The notes under the pieces: generated by a model
Seen by the model: only the letters and a program-made list of their open reading frames with translations
Database searches by the model: none
Told to the model about the DNA's origin: nothing
Made by a program: the position numbers and the translations under genes
Part shown: positions 49,238 through 58,201 of the stretch, in pieces
How positions within the stretch are numbered: position 1 is the first letter of the stretch
Layout: each line of letters opens with the position of its first letter
Origin: Barthelona sp. PCE
Taxonomy: Eukaryota > Metamonada: BaSk clade
DNA: 64,000 nt
Assembly: GCA_040285745.1 (NCBI GenBank)
Contig: JAUFOR010000003.1
Span: forward strand, 1,426,001-1,490,000
Direction: 5' to 3'

Positions 49238-49792
49238 ATGAACTCTCAATTGAATCAAAATCAAATCCCCTCCACATCCGCCGTCTTTGGTAAAAACAAA
49301 ATCCTCGAACTGATTGAAGAAGGTTCCATCACAATTACCCCATATAGTCCTGAACTCATCGGGCCTGCTTCAGTTGATCTGAAGCTTGGAAACGAGTTCA
49401 GGTATTTCAATATGCAACCAAGCACCATTGACCTCAACAGTGATGTCAATTATAAGGATTACACCGAAAAGATTCATGTAGCAGATGGTGAACCATTTGA
49501 GATCCCCCCCAAAACACTTGTTCTGGGTATCACCAAGGAGAAGATCAGTTTAAGCCCCGAGATCTGTGGATTATTGGAGGGACGTTCAAGGTTCGCTAGA
49601 ATGGGACTCTTTGTACACGTAACAGCAGGATTTATGGCACCAGGAATCGAGAACCATCAGGTGCTTGAAATATTTAACGCTAGTCCCACCACAGTTCGCG
49701 TATATCCTGGAACCCCTATTTGTCAGTTTATCTTTATGTCATGTGAAGGTGCTGATAAGTATCGTGGAAGTTGGGCTAACCAAGAGCTCTAG
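49238..49792 (+). CDS. dCTP deaminase (Dcd/DUT superfamily)
   Basis: 184 residues from ATG at 49238 (the longer frame lacks support and the ATG has a T/C-rich leader). The core matches dCTP deaminase: GPASVDLKLGNEF near 45, LLEGRSRFARMGLFVHVTAG near 110 with the substrate-binding Arg/Ser, and VLEIFN with the catalytic Glu, then YPGTPICQF. The enzyme converts dCTP to dUTP (some also to dUMP) for dTTP synthesis. The trimeric dUTPase-like fold is shared. This family is mainly bacterial and archaeal, so a eukaryotic copy suggests lateral acquisition. Confidence 0.92.
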   Translation: MNSQLNQNQIPSTSAVFGKNKILELIEEGSITITPYSPELIGPASVDLKLGNEFRYFNMQPSTIDLNSDVNYKDYTEKIHVADGEPFEIPPKTLVLGITKEKISLSPEICGLLEGRSRFARMGLFVHVTAGFMAPGIENHQVLEIFNASPTTVRVYPGTPICQFIFMSCEGADKYRGSWANQEL

Positions 49793-49994
49793 AATAAACA
49801 TTTTTTTTTTGACACATAAACAATATTTTGAGTTTTACAGAAGACCCCAGTTTTTGCAAAAAAATGATAAAGAATACTAGGGTCATGCAAAATAAGAAAC
49901 TGATTAATATCTGGATTATCGTCCTATCTAGCTGTAATTTTGATGAGAGTGAAATCATAGAGCATAACTAAAAAAAAACCACTAAGCTCACTCA

Positions 49995-52278
49995 CTATCT
50001 TGCAGAACTAGGACGGGAAGCAACAAGACTATCTTCATAGTACTTATAGTTATTGCTAATACTCTCCATGATTTGTAAAGCACGTTTTTCTTCAGGGAAA
50101 ACCTTGACAAATGCCTCAAAAGTAGGTTCAACAACAAATTTGATAAAGTTAAACTGACACTTAGGGAGCGAAGCAGTATCTCTATCACAGAAAGGTGAAA
50201 CTTGGAGACCAAGTGACTTCTCTTGATCACCCTACTTACCGAACTCTTCCATAACATGCTGAGCCCACCTATACGCAATAGGTCTAGGACGTGCGGGGTT
50301 TGAGATATCAGCCACTTTCATTATCATCTGGGTAAGCAGCAGCCTGTCAGCCTCCTCAGTGAAGACGTACTCGTCCATACCCTGGAGACGAGTCTTAAAG
50401 CTACCAAGTATATCGAAATGTTTGGCCATGTCAGTAGCCAGAACGAGATCAATGACATGCTTACGGAACGTCATCTGCTCTTCCCGTGGCATGGAAGACA
50501 GGATGTTCATGTTCTTATCACTTAGAACACCCATAAAGACTGCACTGAGATGATGATTCTCGAGGACTGAACGATCATTGTAAACGAGGGCGAGGTGTGT
50601 CTGCTTGTTGATCTGGAATTGGTTTGTCGTTCCAGGGTGACCAACATCATGGATGACAGCGGAGAAAAGAAGCGCGAAAATCTCGAGATCCGTTAATCCA
50701 CGTTCGAGACCGCATGACGTCAACAAGAAATGTACGCATTGAAGAACGTCAGCTGCGTGTACGCGGGAGTGATATGGGTTCTCGACTTTGTACGCACTCT
50801 CAATCGCAATCAAGAAATTACGTAAAGTGGTATCGGAAATGCCAAACTTTGATGGAATATCGTGGTACAAAAAGATTGCGTAGCCGACAAACAAGAGCGG
50901 CTTCTGCGTCGACTCATCAATGCGGTGGGCGCTAAAGTTCCATTCCTTTAGATTCTTAGCAAGGTCACCATACGAAACTTCCGTCTTCTCAGACTGGCTC
51001 ATCATTCGTGATACACGAGTAATGACTGCGAAATTGGTCATACGGTTACGCGAAGGCTCTCCAAGTGTTGTACCGCCGTTTGTAGGTGAATTGAGAGAAG
51101 GTGATGACGACTCAAACTTCTTGTTTGCAAAGAGAACATTCATTTCTCCGAGCCATCCACTCAGCTCCTCATCGTTCATGTTGTCCGCATGTGAGATGAT
51201 AGGGTTGTGAAGACGATCACTGAGTGAAAGCTCAGTGACGACGTAGTCGATAATAGCGATGTGTTCCTTACTCAAAGGAGCATCCTGTTTCAGCGCCTTC
51301 AGGAGCGCAAGGACCTTGGACATAGGTGTTTCTACCTTGTCTTCGCTATGTACGTAACGTTGGATCTGATCTTCAAGTGCTGCGTTACGCTTCTGAAGAC
51401 GGAGCAGTTCCTGCTTTGATTCAGAGATTGTATCAACGTAACGCTGGACGAATGACTGGATGTTGAGGAACAGTACACCAAGAACGGTGATACACACAAA
51501 AATCGTAAGCGATCTTGACCAGCTGATGGGCTCAGTTAGAGGCAAGCCCTTATATGCGTCGTTGGACATTGCAGACGTATCCTGATAGAAATAGTCCATG
51601 AACAAAAGGCAAGAAGAGTAAACAACAATTGTTAGGAAAATATACAACGAAATTTTTCTCTTGAGCTCGGGATCATTAGATTGAAGGTGGATGGAGCACA
51701 CACAACTGAAGTAGATCAAGGCTACAGTCGCATGTGCCTCGCGTGCTGCGATCGTGATGATTGCGAAAGGGAGTAAACTCGCAAAAAGAGGAAAACTTGA
51801 GTAGGGATTAAAATATAAACGAATACGAGCAATACAAAAGTTAACAAAGAAAGCAAAGAGGTACGGGATTGCCGTACTGTAGCGTACATTAGATACCCAC
51901 TCACTGATTTCAGCGGTAAAAATGATGAATAACACCAGAGCATTAACTGCAATGGACTAAAGGTTAGGGTTTTGCAACGGCGTGCGAGTAGAAGTCTTGT
52001 AGACGTATTCAAACGAATGAAGTTCAATATTATTGAACAAAACAAAAAAAGATCTTCTTTCATTGTGAATAATGATGCATTGCCCAAAAATTACCATGTG
52101 TACGGCATGGGTGCCCGTATCTTAGTAAAAAATTGAAAAGACAAAATTACAGCAAGGAAAAATTGTTTAATCGCGTGTTCGTCTAAAATCTTCTATTCGA
52201 CAGCTGGAAACATACCTGAACTTGCAGTGGCCCTGTGATTGAAGGTCTAGACTGAGACTTTTTGATACTATTAGTCAT
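49995..52278 (-). CDS. Membrane-anchored class I cyclic nucleotide phosphodiesterase with in-frame TAG
   Basis: Exons 52278-52216 and 51956-49995, read through TAG at 50234-50232. Residues 1-20 are cytosolic, then about six spans (23-200), a coiled coil near 210-235 and the PDE catalytic domain (about 375-660). Signatures are HSRVHAADVLQ, SAVIHDVGHPG (metal HD), ATDMAKHFDIL, and after the TAG GDQEKSLGL, SPFCDRD and KCQFNFI with the purine-binding Gln. Without readthrough the product stops at residue 595, before that Gln. Residue 596 would be the TAG, where the family has Gln in QGD. The enzyme hydrolyses cAMP and/or cGMP. Confidence 0.85.
50232..50234 (-). other. In-frame TAG inside the phosphodiesterase catalytic domain
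   Basis: The local reading is GAG-TTC-GGT-AAG-TAG-GGT-GAT-CAA. Family members read EEFFxQGDxE, so TAG sits exactly at the Gln. The frame stays open for 78 conserved codons beyond it. One transition (CAG to TAG) accounts for it. Confidence 0.88.
51957..52215 (-). other. Spliceosomal intron in the phosphodiesterase gene
   Basis: 259 nt, GTATGT to CTAACCTTTAG, phase 0. It joins GPLQVQ to SIAVNALVLF and supplies the only plausible ATG (52278). Confidence 0.88.
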
Positions 52279-52552
52279 TGAAATGGTATTGTACGTTAAA
52301 GCAAGTTCTTGAACTATTGAAATTCGCAAATAGATGTGCGGATCCATTTATGTCGAGTGTAAAGACTTAATTTGTGAAATTGTATCAGGAGTTATGCACC
52401 AAAAACAGTTCACTATATTACACATGTTTTTCATATAACTATATACTGAATATTGTCTGTATTATGCATAATTGCTGCATTGTGCGGAACCATATTTTCA
52501 AATGCGAATTCTACTAAACTTTTCAGAGCAGGTTATGTTGAATGCAAGTAGT

Positions 52553-55243
52553 TTACTTTTTCTGATACTGAAAGTTCTCATACGTTGGAACACCACGTTT
52601 TTCAAGTCCCAAAAATGAAGATAAAAATCTTCTAAAGGTCAAAATAATGAGACTTGGTGGCTGGCGTCTATCAAGTGATTGGAATTTAGCAATAAGTTCG
52701 TTTTCATAGTACAAAGCACACATGTCCGTCTTCTTACGATCTCTTTCGAAGCGTAGCGATTCGTCAAACGGTATTGTCACCGGTGTGTGACCACTAGACA
52801 TTTCTAACGCTACAGCGTCAGTGAATCTAATGGAAACGGTTTCGTCTTCCAGCTCAATATTATTCTGAACTAACACTTTGAAGCTCACAGTGCCCTTCTT
52901 TATAGCAGACTCAATGGGTCGAATGTACATTGGTGGTAGCTCTAATATATCAGTTGTGAGCACAATTGATTCTCCAGTAGTGCCATTTTCGCCGACAGGT
53001 GTTGCCTCAAGCTGTATTCTCCATCCAACATCATCGACTGTGGGTTGATACTTTGGTCGATAACATTTAATAGATCGAGAGCCAAAAACTTCATGTTTTG
53101 CTGTCCACTCAAAGATATGTTCGCCCTCGACGCCACCTTCATACATGTATGAGAAAACAACTGGCTTATGGAAAAACTTCTCACACTTAAACTCATGCTT
53201 GAATTTTGGCGTTACAGCAACGATCGGTTTAAAATCAAACGTATATATCGTGTTATCTGGTGCAGTCTCCAGTGCTATGCAAAGCGTTAACTGAATACCA
53301 ACATCCGAGTTCTTACACAGGTATTGGTCAAAGCAAATTTCATCCGTCATAGTAACCTTACTGAAGGAAATTCGTTTAAAAACGCCATCCAAGTTACGAA
53401 ACCACTCTACATATACGACACGATCATCAGCCATATCAGTTGTTAATTCGATTTCAATTATCTCACTCTCACTGTACTCCTTTGAATTATCGACACTGCA
53501 CTTCAGGTCATCATCAATTTTTTCTGTCTTTGTGGGCTCTTCTTCATCTTCAGGTTCTTCGAAGGCGTCAGGTTCTGGTGGAGCCTCAAAATCAATGTCA
53601 TCAAAATCATCTTCTTGCTCCTCAAAGCGTTCATACGTGATGATTCCTTCCTCATCAATCATTTGTTCAAAGCAAAGTGGGCACTGCCATGAATCGAACT
53701 CGGAGTCCGTCAGGACACTGTAACCGTCAGGAGCGTTCTGCAAGAATGTCAGGCAAGACAAACAGAATGTGTGACCACAAGACAACACCACTCGTTCCCG
53801 TGAAGCCAACGGGTCATCTTCCTGGTTGTCGTCGCTAAATTCAAAGTTGCACAACAGGCAACGATGCTCGCTATCGAAGAAAGAAGATATCTCATTGCTG
53901 GCCAAGTACTGCAAATTCTCTACACTTGAATTTAAAATACAATAGTAATCGGCACAGTACACATATTCCAGTGTCTCTACGAAGCCCTTCATGAGCTTTC
54001 CCAACCCCTTTGACTCAACATGACCACCTACCCATACGAATGGTGCTCCTGACTCCCAGTTTGGGATGCGACCGTGGAATGGTGTAAATATTACACCGTC
54101 TTCCATGTTTTCAGCAGGAAGATCACGATCATAGTAGTGCAAATACCGAGATGAGTGGTAGAATGGGTGTAGGAAAGCAGGATGGTGACACTGACTTGGC
54201 TCTTTGCAACGACACGGAGCTAAACTCTCAAGCACATCAACCATATGCTTTGCCAGCATGAAACAGTCGTGTACGAGCTCGTTCTCCGGCCTTACCGGGT
54301 CCTGCTCATGGAAGAACCTGTTCTCTGTGTTGTGAAAGTGAATTGCAAGATATAGTGTTAGTTGATTTAGCACAAATCTGACGAGATGCTTGTACTTACC
54401 CTCAAAGTTGATACGACATATGAGATCACACATGTCATCAGTTATAATTTTGTTAGACTGTTGAGCACATAACAAGTTTCGTGCAAAACAATTGAAACTA
54501 CTAATCTCTACATTGGAAAGAAGAGCGAAATGAACCAACTTTAAGAATTCTGGCCACTGAAGGAAGAGTCCAGAGAAATATGACTGAATAACGAATTCAC
54601 GTAAATCCAAGCGAAAATAAGTGTGAACTTTCTTAAACTGTTGCTTTATATTATCAGAATCATAACAAAAACAACAGAACTTGAAGAGATTCTCAAGGTA
54701 ACGGGATTTATCGAACCTCACATACATTAAATTCGTGTCACTCTCAACGTTAAGTGCATTCGTTTCATAGTTGCTATAAATCGTTAGCACTTGAATATTT
54801 GACACGACAGAATCATAGAATATGTTCTGAAACAGCGTGTAGAAGTCCTGTTTAAAGTCCAACGTCAATATAGGGTCTTCCAAACACAAGTTGACAAAAA
54901 ATGCACATCCTATAATGAACCTTATCACCCCTATATATTTCTGATCGTTGACGTAGCACCCCTCATCACACTCGTACAGGAAAATTGGAAGAACTAACTC
55001 TTTAAGATAGGATTTTTTCCGCAAAAATAAAAGATGCAATTGTTCTCTCGGAAGTGAGAGATCAGTCAGTAATTCTTCATCAAAGTCGAAAAAATTGACT
55101 AAAACCTCGCGGGATCTGGGTCCAAAAAATGAATAAGGTAAACATGAGCCATAAAATGAGGAGTCCAAATCAAGCTTGTGGGTTCTTTGTTTCCAGTTGT
55201 CGACTGTGATGTCGCTGGCAACCAACGACAGGGAAACACTCAT
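52553..55243 (-). CDS. RING-finger protein with AIR9-like C-terminal repeats
   Basis: 896 residues from ATG at 55243 (the longer frame starts at GTG). The first half is helical and unrecognised. A RING finger near residues 456-530 reads CLLCNFEF, VLSCGHTFCLSCLTFL and WQCPLCFEQM. A very acidic linker follows (EEPEDEEEPTKTEKIDDD). Residues about 620-800 contain Ig-like repeats (VEWFRNLDGVF; YQPTVDDVGWRIQLEATPV) that resemble the A9 repeats of plant AIR9. It is a likely E3 ligase; the combination with such repeats is unusual. It is divergent from the gene at 55323 across 79 bp. Confidence 0.82.
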   Translation of the reverse strand: MSVSLSLVASDITVDNWKQRTHKLDLDSSFYGSCLPYSFFGPRSREVLVNFFDFDEELLTDLSLPREQLHLLFLRKKSYLKELVLPIFLYECDEGCYVNDQKYIGVIRFIIGCAFFVNLCLEDPILTLDFKQDFYTLFQNIFYDSVVSNIQVLTIYSNYETNALNVESDTNLMYVRFDKSRYLENLFKFCCFCYDSDNIKQQFKKVHTYFRLDLREFVIQSYFSGLFLQWPEFLKLVHFALLSNVEISSFNCFARNLLCAQQSNKIITDDMCDLICRINFEGKYKHLVRFVLNQLTLYLAIHFHNTENRFFHEQDPVRPENELVHDCFMLAKHMVDVLESLAPCRCKEPSQCHHPAFLHPFYHSSRYLHYYDRDLPAENMEDGVIFTPFHGRIPNWESGAPFVWVGGHVESKGLGKLMKGFVETLEYVYCADYYCILNSSVENLQYLASNEISSFFDSEHRCLLCNFEFSDDNQEDDPLASRERVVLSCGHTFCLSCLTFLQNAPDGYSVLTDSEFDSWQCPLCFEQMIDEEGIITYERFEEQEDDFDDIDFEAPPEPDAFEEPEDEEEPTKTEKIDDDLKCSVDNSKEYSESEIIEIELTTDMADDRVVYVEWFRNLDGVFKRISFSKVTMTDEICFDQYLCKNSDVGIQLTLCIALETAPDNTIYTFDFKPIVAVTPKFKHEFKCEKFFHKPVVFSYMYEGGVEGEHIFEWTAKHEVFGSRSIKCYRPKYQPTVDDVGWRIQLEATPVGENGTTGESIVLTTDILELPPMYIRPIESAIKKGTVSFKVLVQNNIELEDETVSIRFTDAVALEMSSGHTPVTIPFDESLRFERDRKKTDMCALYYENELIAKFQSLDRRQPPSLIILTFRRFLSSFLGLEKRGVPTYENFQYQKK

Positions 55244-55322
55244 TGAAGAACGTGAAAAAGGTAGTGATTGTGTAAACACACTTTCAACTCTTTACTTTAA
55301 GGTTTAAGATAAGTTAAGGAAA
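55244..55322. promoter_or_regulatory. Compact bidirectional promoter region
   Basis: Only 79 bp separate the ATGs of the RING gene and the coiled-coil gene. It contains AACTCTTTACTTT at 55286-55298, the element seen before other genes. Both transcripts must start within or inside this space. Confidence 0.5.
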
Positions 55323-56003
55323 ATGTCAAGGAGACCGGGTACGAGTGCAGCACGTGTACGTCGTAATCGACAAATTTCGACAGATATTTGGGAAGAAGAG
55401 CAGGATAAACTATATGGGCATAAAGCATTGTATTTACAAAGTGAGTTTGTACGTATTCGTTTGGAAAAGATGTTAGTTGCAAAGATTTCAACTGTTGTAG
55501 AGTCCATTCCAAGAATTTTAGATTATCTTAAGGAACGAGTGGACGAATTACTTAAAGTTGAACGTAAATATCTACAGCAAGCTAACTATCACAACATTGC
55601 AGTATTGTTAAGTAGCATAGCACCCTCATTTAATAATATTTCTGCAGAGTGTGGAGAACTAAATCGATTTTTCAGTGCATTTTTAACAAATTTTGAAGTA
55701 TTATCCAGCAAAATTATATTCTCTGAGCATGAATTTGATATGAGTAAGTTAAATGTATTGTATTGTAGTCTTCAACATAATTTAGGTTTGGTTGATGAAG
55801 CAATCAGCGAATTAAATATTGATAGAACAAAAGTGTTTGTAGAAGGTGATATCACAGAGCTAAATAAGAAGATGTTATCATTAAAATTGGAATTTGAACA
55901 TACTAATGATGTTTTTGAAAAAAATATGCATGAATTTCTTAGTTTTACTAAAAATCAGGTTAAAAATTATGTATCTGGGTTCTTTGAATCCTCTGATTCT
56001 TGA
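55323..56003 (+). CDS. Coiled-coil protein, unrecognised (226 aa)
   Basis: An Arg-rich N-terminus (MSRRPGTSAARVRRNRQ) is followed by helical, heptad-rich sequence to the end (YLKERVDELLKVERKYLQQ; ELNKKMLSLKLEFEH). There is no membrane span or catalytic motif. The last 37 bp overlap, in antisense, the end of the next gene. Size and helical content would suit a small complex subunit (kinetochore, tether or flagellar), but I cannot name it. Confidence 0.72.
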   Translation: MSRRPGTSAARVRRNRQISTDIWEEEQDKLYGHKALYLQSEFVRIRLEKMLVAKISTVVESIPRILDYLKERVDELLKVERKYLQQANYHNIAVLLSSIAPSFNNISAECGELNRFFSAFLTNFEVLSSKIIFSEHEFDMSKLNVLYCSLQHNLGLVDEAISELNIDRTKVFVEGDITELNKKMLSLKLEFEHTNDVFEKNMHEFLSFTKNQVKNYVSGFFESSDS

Positions 56004-56551
56004 GTTGCTTGTTTTTTATCAGCTTTTTCAGATTTCCTACGCTTTTTTCTCATTGCACGTTGTCTTTTACGTTTTTCTTTTTTGCTATCAGTGAATTTTG
56101 CAAGTTTTTGTTCAAGTTCTTTAACAATATCTTCATCTAAATCATTTTCTTTGGCAATTTTCAAGAAATTTTTGAGATGATCTTTTGAATCAATGTGCTT
56201 TTCGACTTGTTCCCAACTTAAAAGTTGTTTTTCAGCACAAAAGATACAGTTATAGAAGGAAGGACCTCTCCTTTTAATAAAAACAAACTCTGTGTCAGGA
56301 TTAACTTCTTCAGCCTTTGAAGTACCTGAAAAAACTGTGTTGTCCAATGGTGCAATATATGCACTGTACTCGGACTCTGAAAGGATCTCCTTTTCTAATT
56401 CAGTGTCGTCGAGAGCTTCAATAGCAGCAAGAGCATCAATTTCATCGTATTCCTCCCCTTCTCCATCTGAAAACATAACCTCTAGTGGGTCGATGTCAGC
56501 ATCGTCTTTGGTCTCCATCCACCTTTTTGCATACTCCAAACGCTTTGACAT
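55967..56551 (-). CDS. C2H2 (U1/JAZ-type) zinc-finger protein, nucleolar-like
   Basis: 194 residues. An acidic N-terminal half (FSDGEGEEYDEIDALAAIEALDD) is followed by one zinc finger CIFCAEKQ...HIDSKDH (C-x2-C-x13-H-x5-H, about residues 98-121) of the RNA-binding U1/JAZ type. A strongly basic region comes next (KKEKRKRQRAMRKKRRKSEKADKK, split across about 158-182), then a short acidic end. The pattern resembles ribosome-biogenesis zinc-finger proteins such as Bud20. Specific identity is not claimed. Confidence 0.78.
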   Translation of the reverse strand: MSKRLEYAKRWMETKDDADIDPLEVMFSDGEGEEYDEIDALAAIEALDDTELEKEILSESEYSAYIAPLDNTVFSGTSKAEEVNPDTEFVFIKRRGPSFYNCIFCAEKQLLSWEQVEKHIDSKDHLKNFLKIAKENDLDEDIVKELEQKLAKFTDSKKEKRKRQRAMRKKRRKSEKADKKQATQESEDSKNPDT

Positions 56552-56821
56552 GGTAAGAAAATGAATAGCAATTCATGATTTGTGTTGGCACATTTTTTGA
56601 TGAGTTTAAGTGGGTTAGTATGTATTTTTATGCCATAAAGTATGTAAAATTGAGGAATTTGATGAATGTTTAAATTTTTACTCAGATAACTGCCAATATA
56701 GTCTAATCATGGATAAAAGCGAGCTTTAAAATTGCTGATACACTATTGTGATACCTGATAGGGTATAATGTATGCAATAAACATTGAAAGAAGTCTTTTT
56801 TGAGTTCTCTTCATCATAGGA

Positions 56822-56973
56822 ACCTGCATATGTAAAAACATGTGAAAATGAGCTAAATGTCAAGTACGCCCTCCTCAAGTGCCACAAACAAACCATAAAT
56901 CATGAAAGAAAAGATCTCTCTATGTGCGCGCATTACCATTTCTCTCCTTTTCACATGTTTTTATTGTGCAGGT
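56822..56973. repeat. Imperfect 26-27 bp inverted repeat flanking about 100 bp
   Basis: Arms 56822-56848 and 56948-56973 are reverse complements over ACCTGCA plus TAAAAACATGTGAAAA (23 matching bases, small internal difference). The right arm ends 13 bp before the kinase ATG. It could be a MITE-like element, a transcript hairpin or paired binding sites. No clear target-site duplication is seen. Confidence 0.7.
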
Positions 56974-56986
56974 CTGTATGTAGGAC

Positions 56987-58186
56987 ATGAACAAACCGAA
57001 CCAACAGTCAGAACAGAGTCAAGCGAAGCCGCAGCAAAAGCAGAATCAGAACAAGGATCCAGAACAGTATCAGAACAATTCCTGTGTGTACAATCTAACC
57101 AGAAAGCTTCTAGCAAACTATTGCAAAATTAATGAACTTTATTACTCAGCACACGACGATAACAACGGTTATTTACGTGTTTCACAGAATGCTGAACTAA
57201 GTTCAGGTAGATTCAGGATAACAGGAAAGAAGCGCCTCGGAAAAGGTAGTTTTGGAGAAGTTTGGAAGGCCTTTGATTCTAAGGAAAATCAGAACGTTGC
57301 TTTGAAGATTTTAAGGAAAAGGAAGCATTTTGCTATCCAAGGAGCCAACGAAGCCGCCCTCTTAGCAGAACTTTCAGCGGAATATGATGTGAATGATGTT
57401 CACATAGTTTCGTTGTTAGGTAGTTTATATATAAGCAATCATTTTTGTTTAATTCTGGAGCTTCTAGACAAGAACCTGTACCAGATATACAGGAGTAAGT
57501 ATAAATCAGAGCTATTTCCACTAAATGCAGTGATTGAAGTAACAAAACAACTTCTTCAATCACTGAAAGCTTTACATAATTACAATCCACCAATCATTCA
57601 CACAGATTTGAAGCCCGAAAACATCCTGAGCGTTGGGCCGTGGGATGACCAAAACCCCAATGTGAAGATTGTTGATCTTGGAAGTGCAATGAAGTGTGAT
57701 GAGCCGCGAAAGTTTAATTATGTACAGAGTAGATATTATCGAGCACCTGAGATTCTACTGAGGTGTCACGATAACGATTACACAACAGCTATTGATATTT
57801 GGAGTCTTGGTTGTGTTATCGTGGAAATGATACTACGACAGCCATTGTTTAAGGGTCATAACAGTGCACAAATGGTATCTTTAATCGACAGTACGCTGGG
57901 AGAACCGCCCAAAGATATGCGTATTGGTAAGGATTTTGCAAAATATTACAATGATCTACCAGAGGATGAAGAGAGTGATTATGAAAGAGAGCATTGTTTA
58001 CTTTCAGTTCCATTAACGAAGCATCATGAACACCCTCGGATATTGTTTGCGCAATTGGTGGAGAGAACTGAAGATTACAGATGGGAGGTCTTGGGGAATA
58101 TGGTTGAACGAATGATTCAATGGAGAGCAGATGATCGTATGAGTGCAACTGATTTATTGAACTACATGATCGAACAGGGTCTTTAA
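56987..58186 (+). CDS. DYRK/CMGC-family protein kinase
   Basis: 399 residues. A Gln/Asn-rich N-terminus (about 1-35) precedes a kinase domain (about 75-395): P-loop RLGKGSFGEVWKA, ALKILRKRKHF, catalytic loop IIHTDLKPENIL, VDLGSAM in place of DFG, FNYVQSRYYRAPEI, and IDIWSLGCVIVEM. YVQSRYYRAPE marks the DYRK group. Two oddities are HTD instead of HRD/HCD and DLGS instead of DFGS; both occur in DYRK/PRP4 relatives and need not abolish activity. The leader contains the inverted repeat. It is tail-to-tail with the EF-hand gene, 15 bp apart. Confidence 0.92.
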   Translation: MNKPNQQSEQSQAKPQQKQNQNKDPEQYQNNSCVYNLTRKLLANYCKINELYYSAHDDNNGYLRVSQNAELSSGRFRITGKKRLGKGSFGEVWKAFDSKENQNVALKILRKRKHFAIQGANEAALLAELSAEYDVNDVHIVSLLGSLYISNHFCLILELLDKNLYQIYRSKYKSELFPLNAVIEVTKQLLQSLKALHNYNPPIIHTDLKPENILSVGPWDDQNPNVKIVDLGSAMKCDEPRKFNYVQSRYYRAPEILLRCHDNDYTTAIDIWSLGCVIVEMILRQPLFKGHNSAQMVSLIDSTLGEPPKDMRIGKDFAKYYNDLPEDEESDYEREHCLLSVPLTKHHEHPRILFAQLVERTEDYRWEVLGNMVERMIQWRADDRMSATDLLNYMIEQGL

Positions 58187-58201
58187 CTGTCATTTAGATT
58201 A

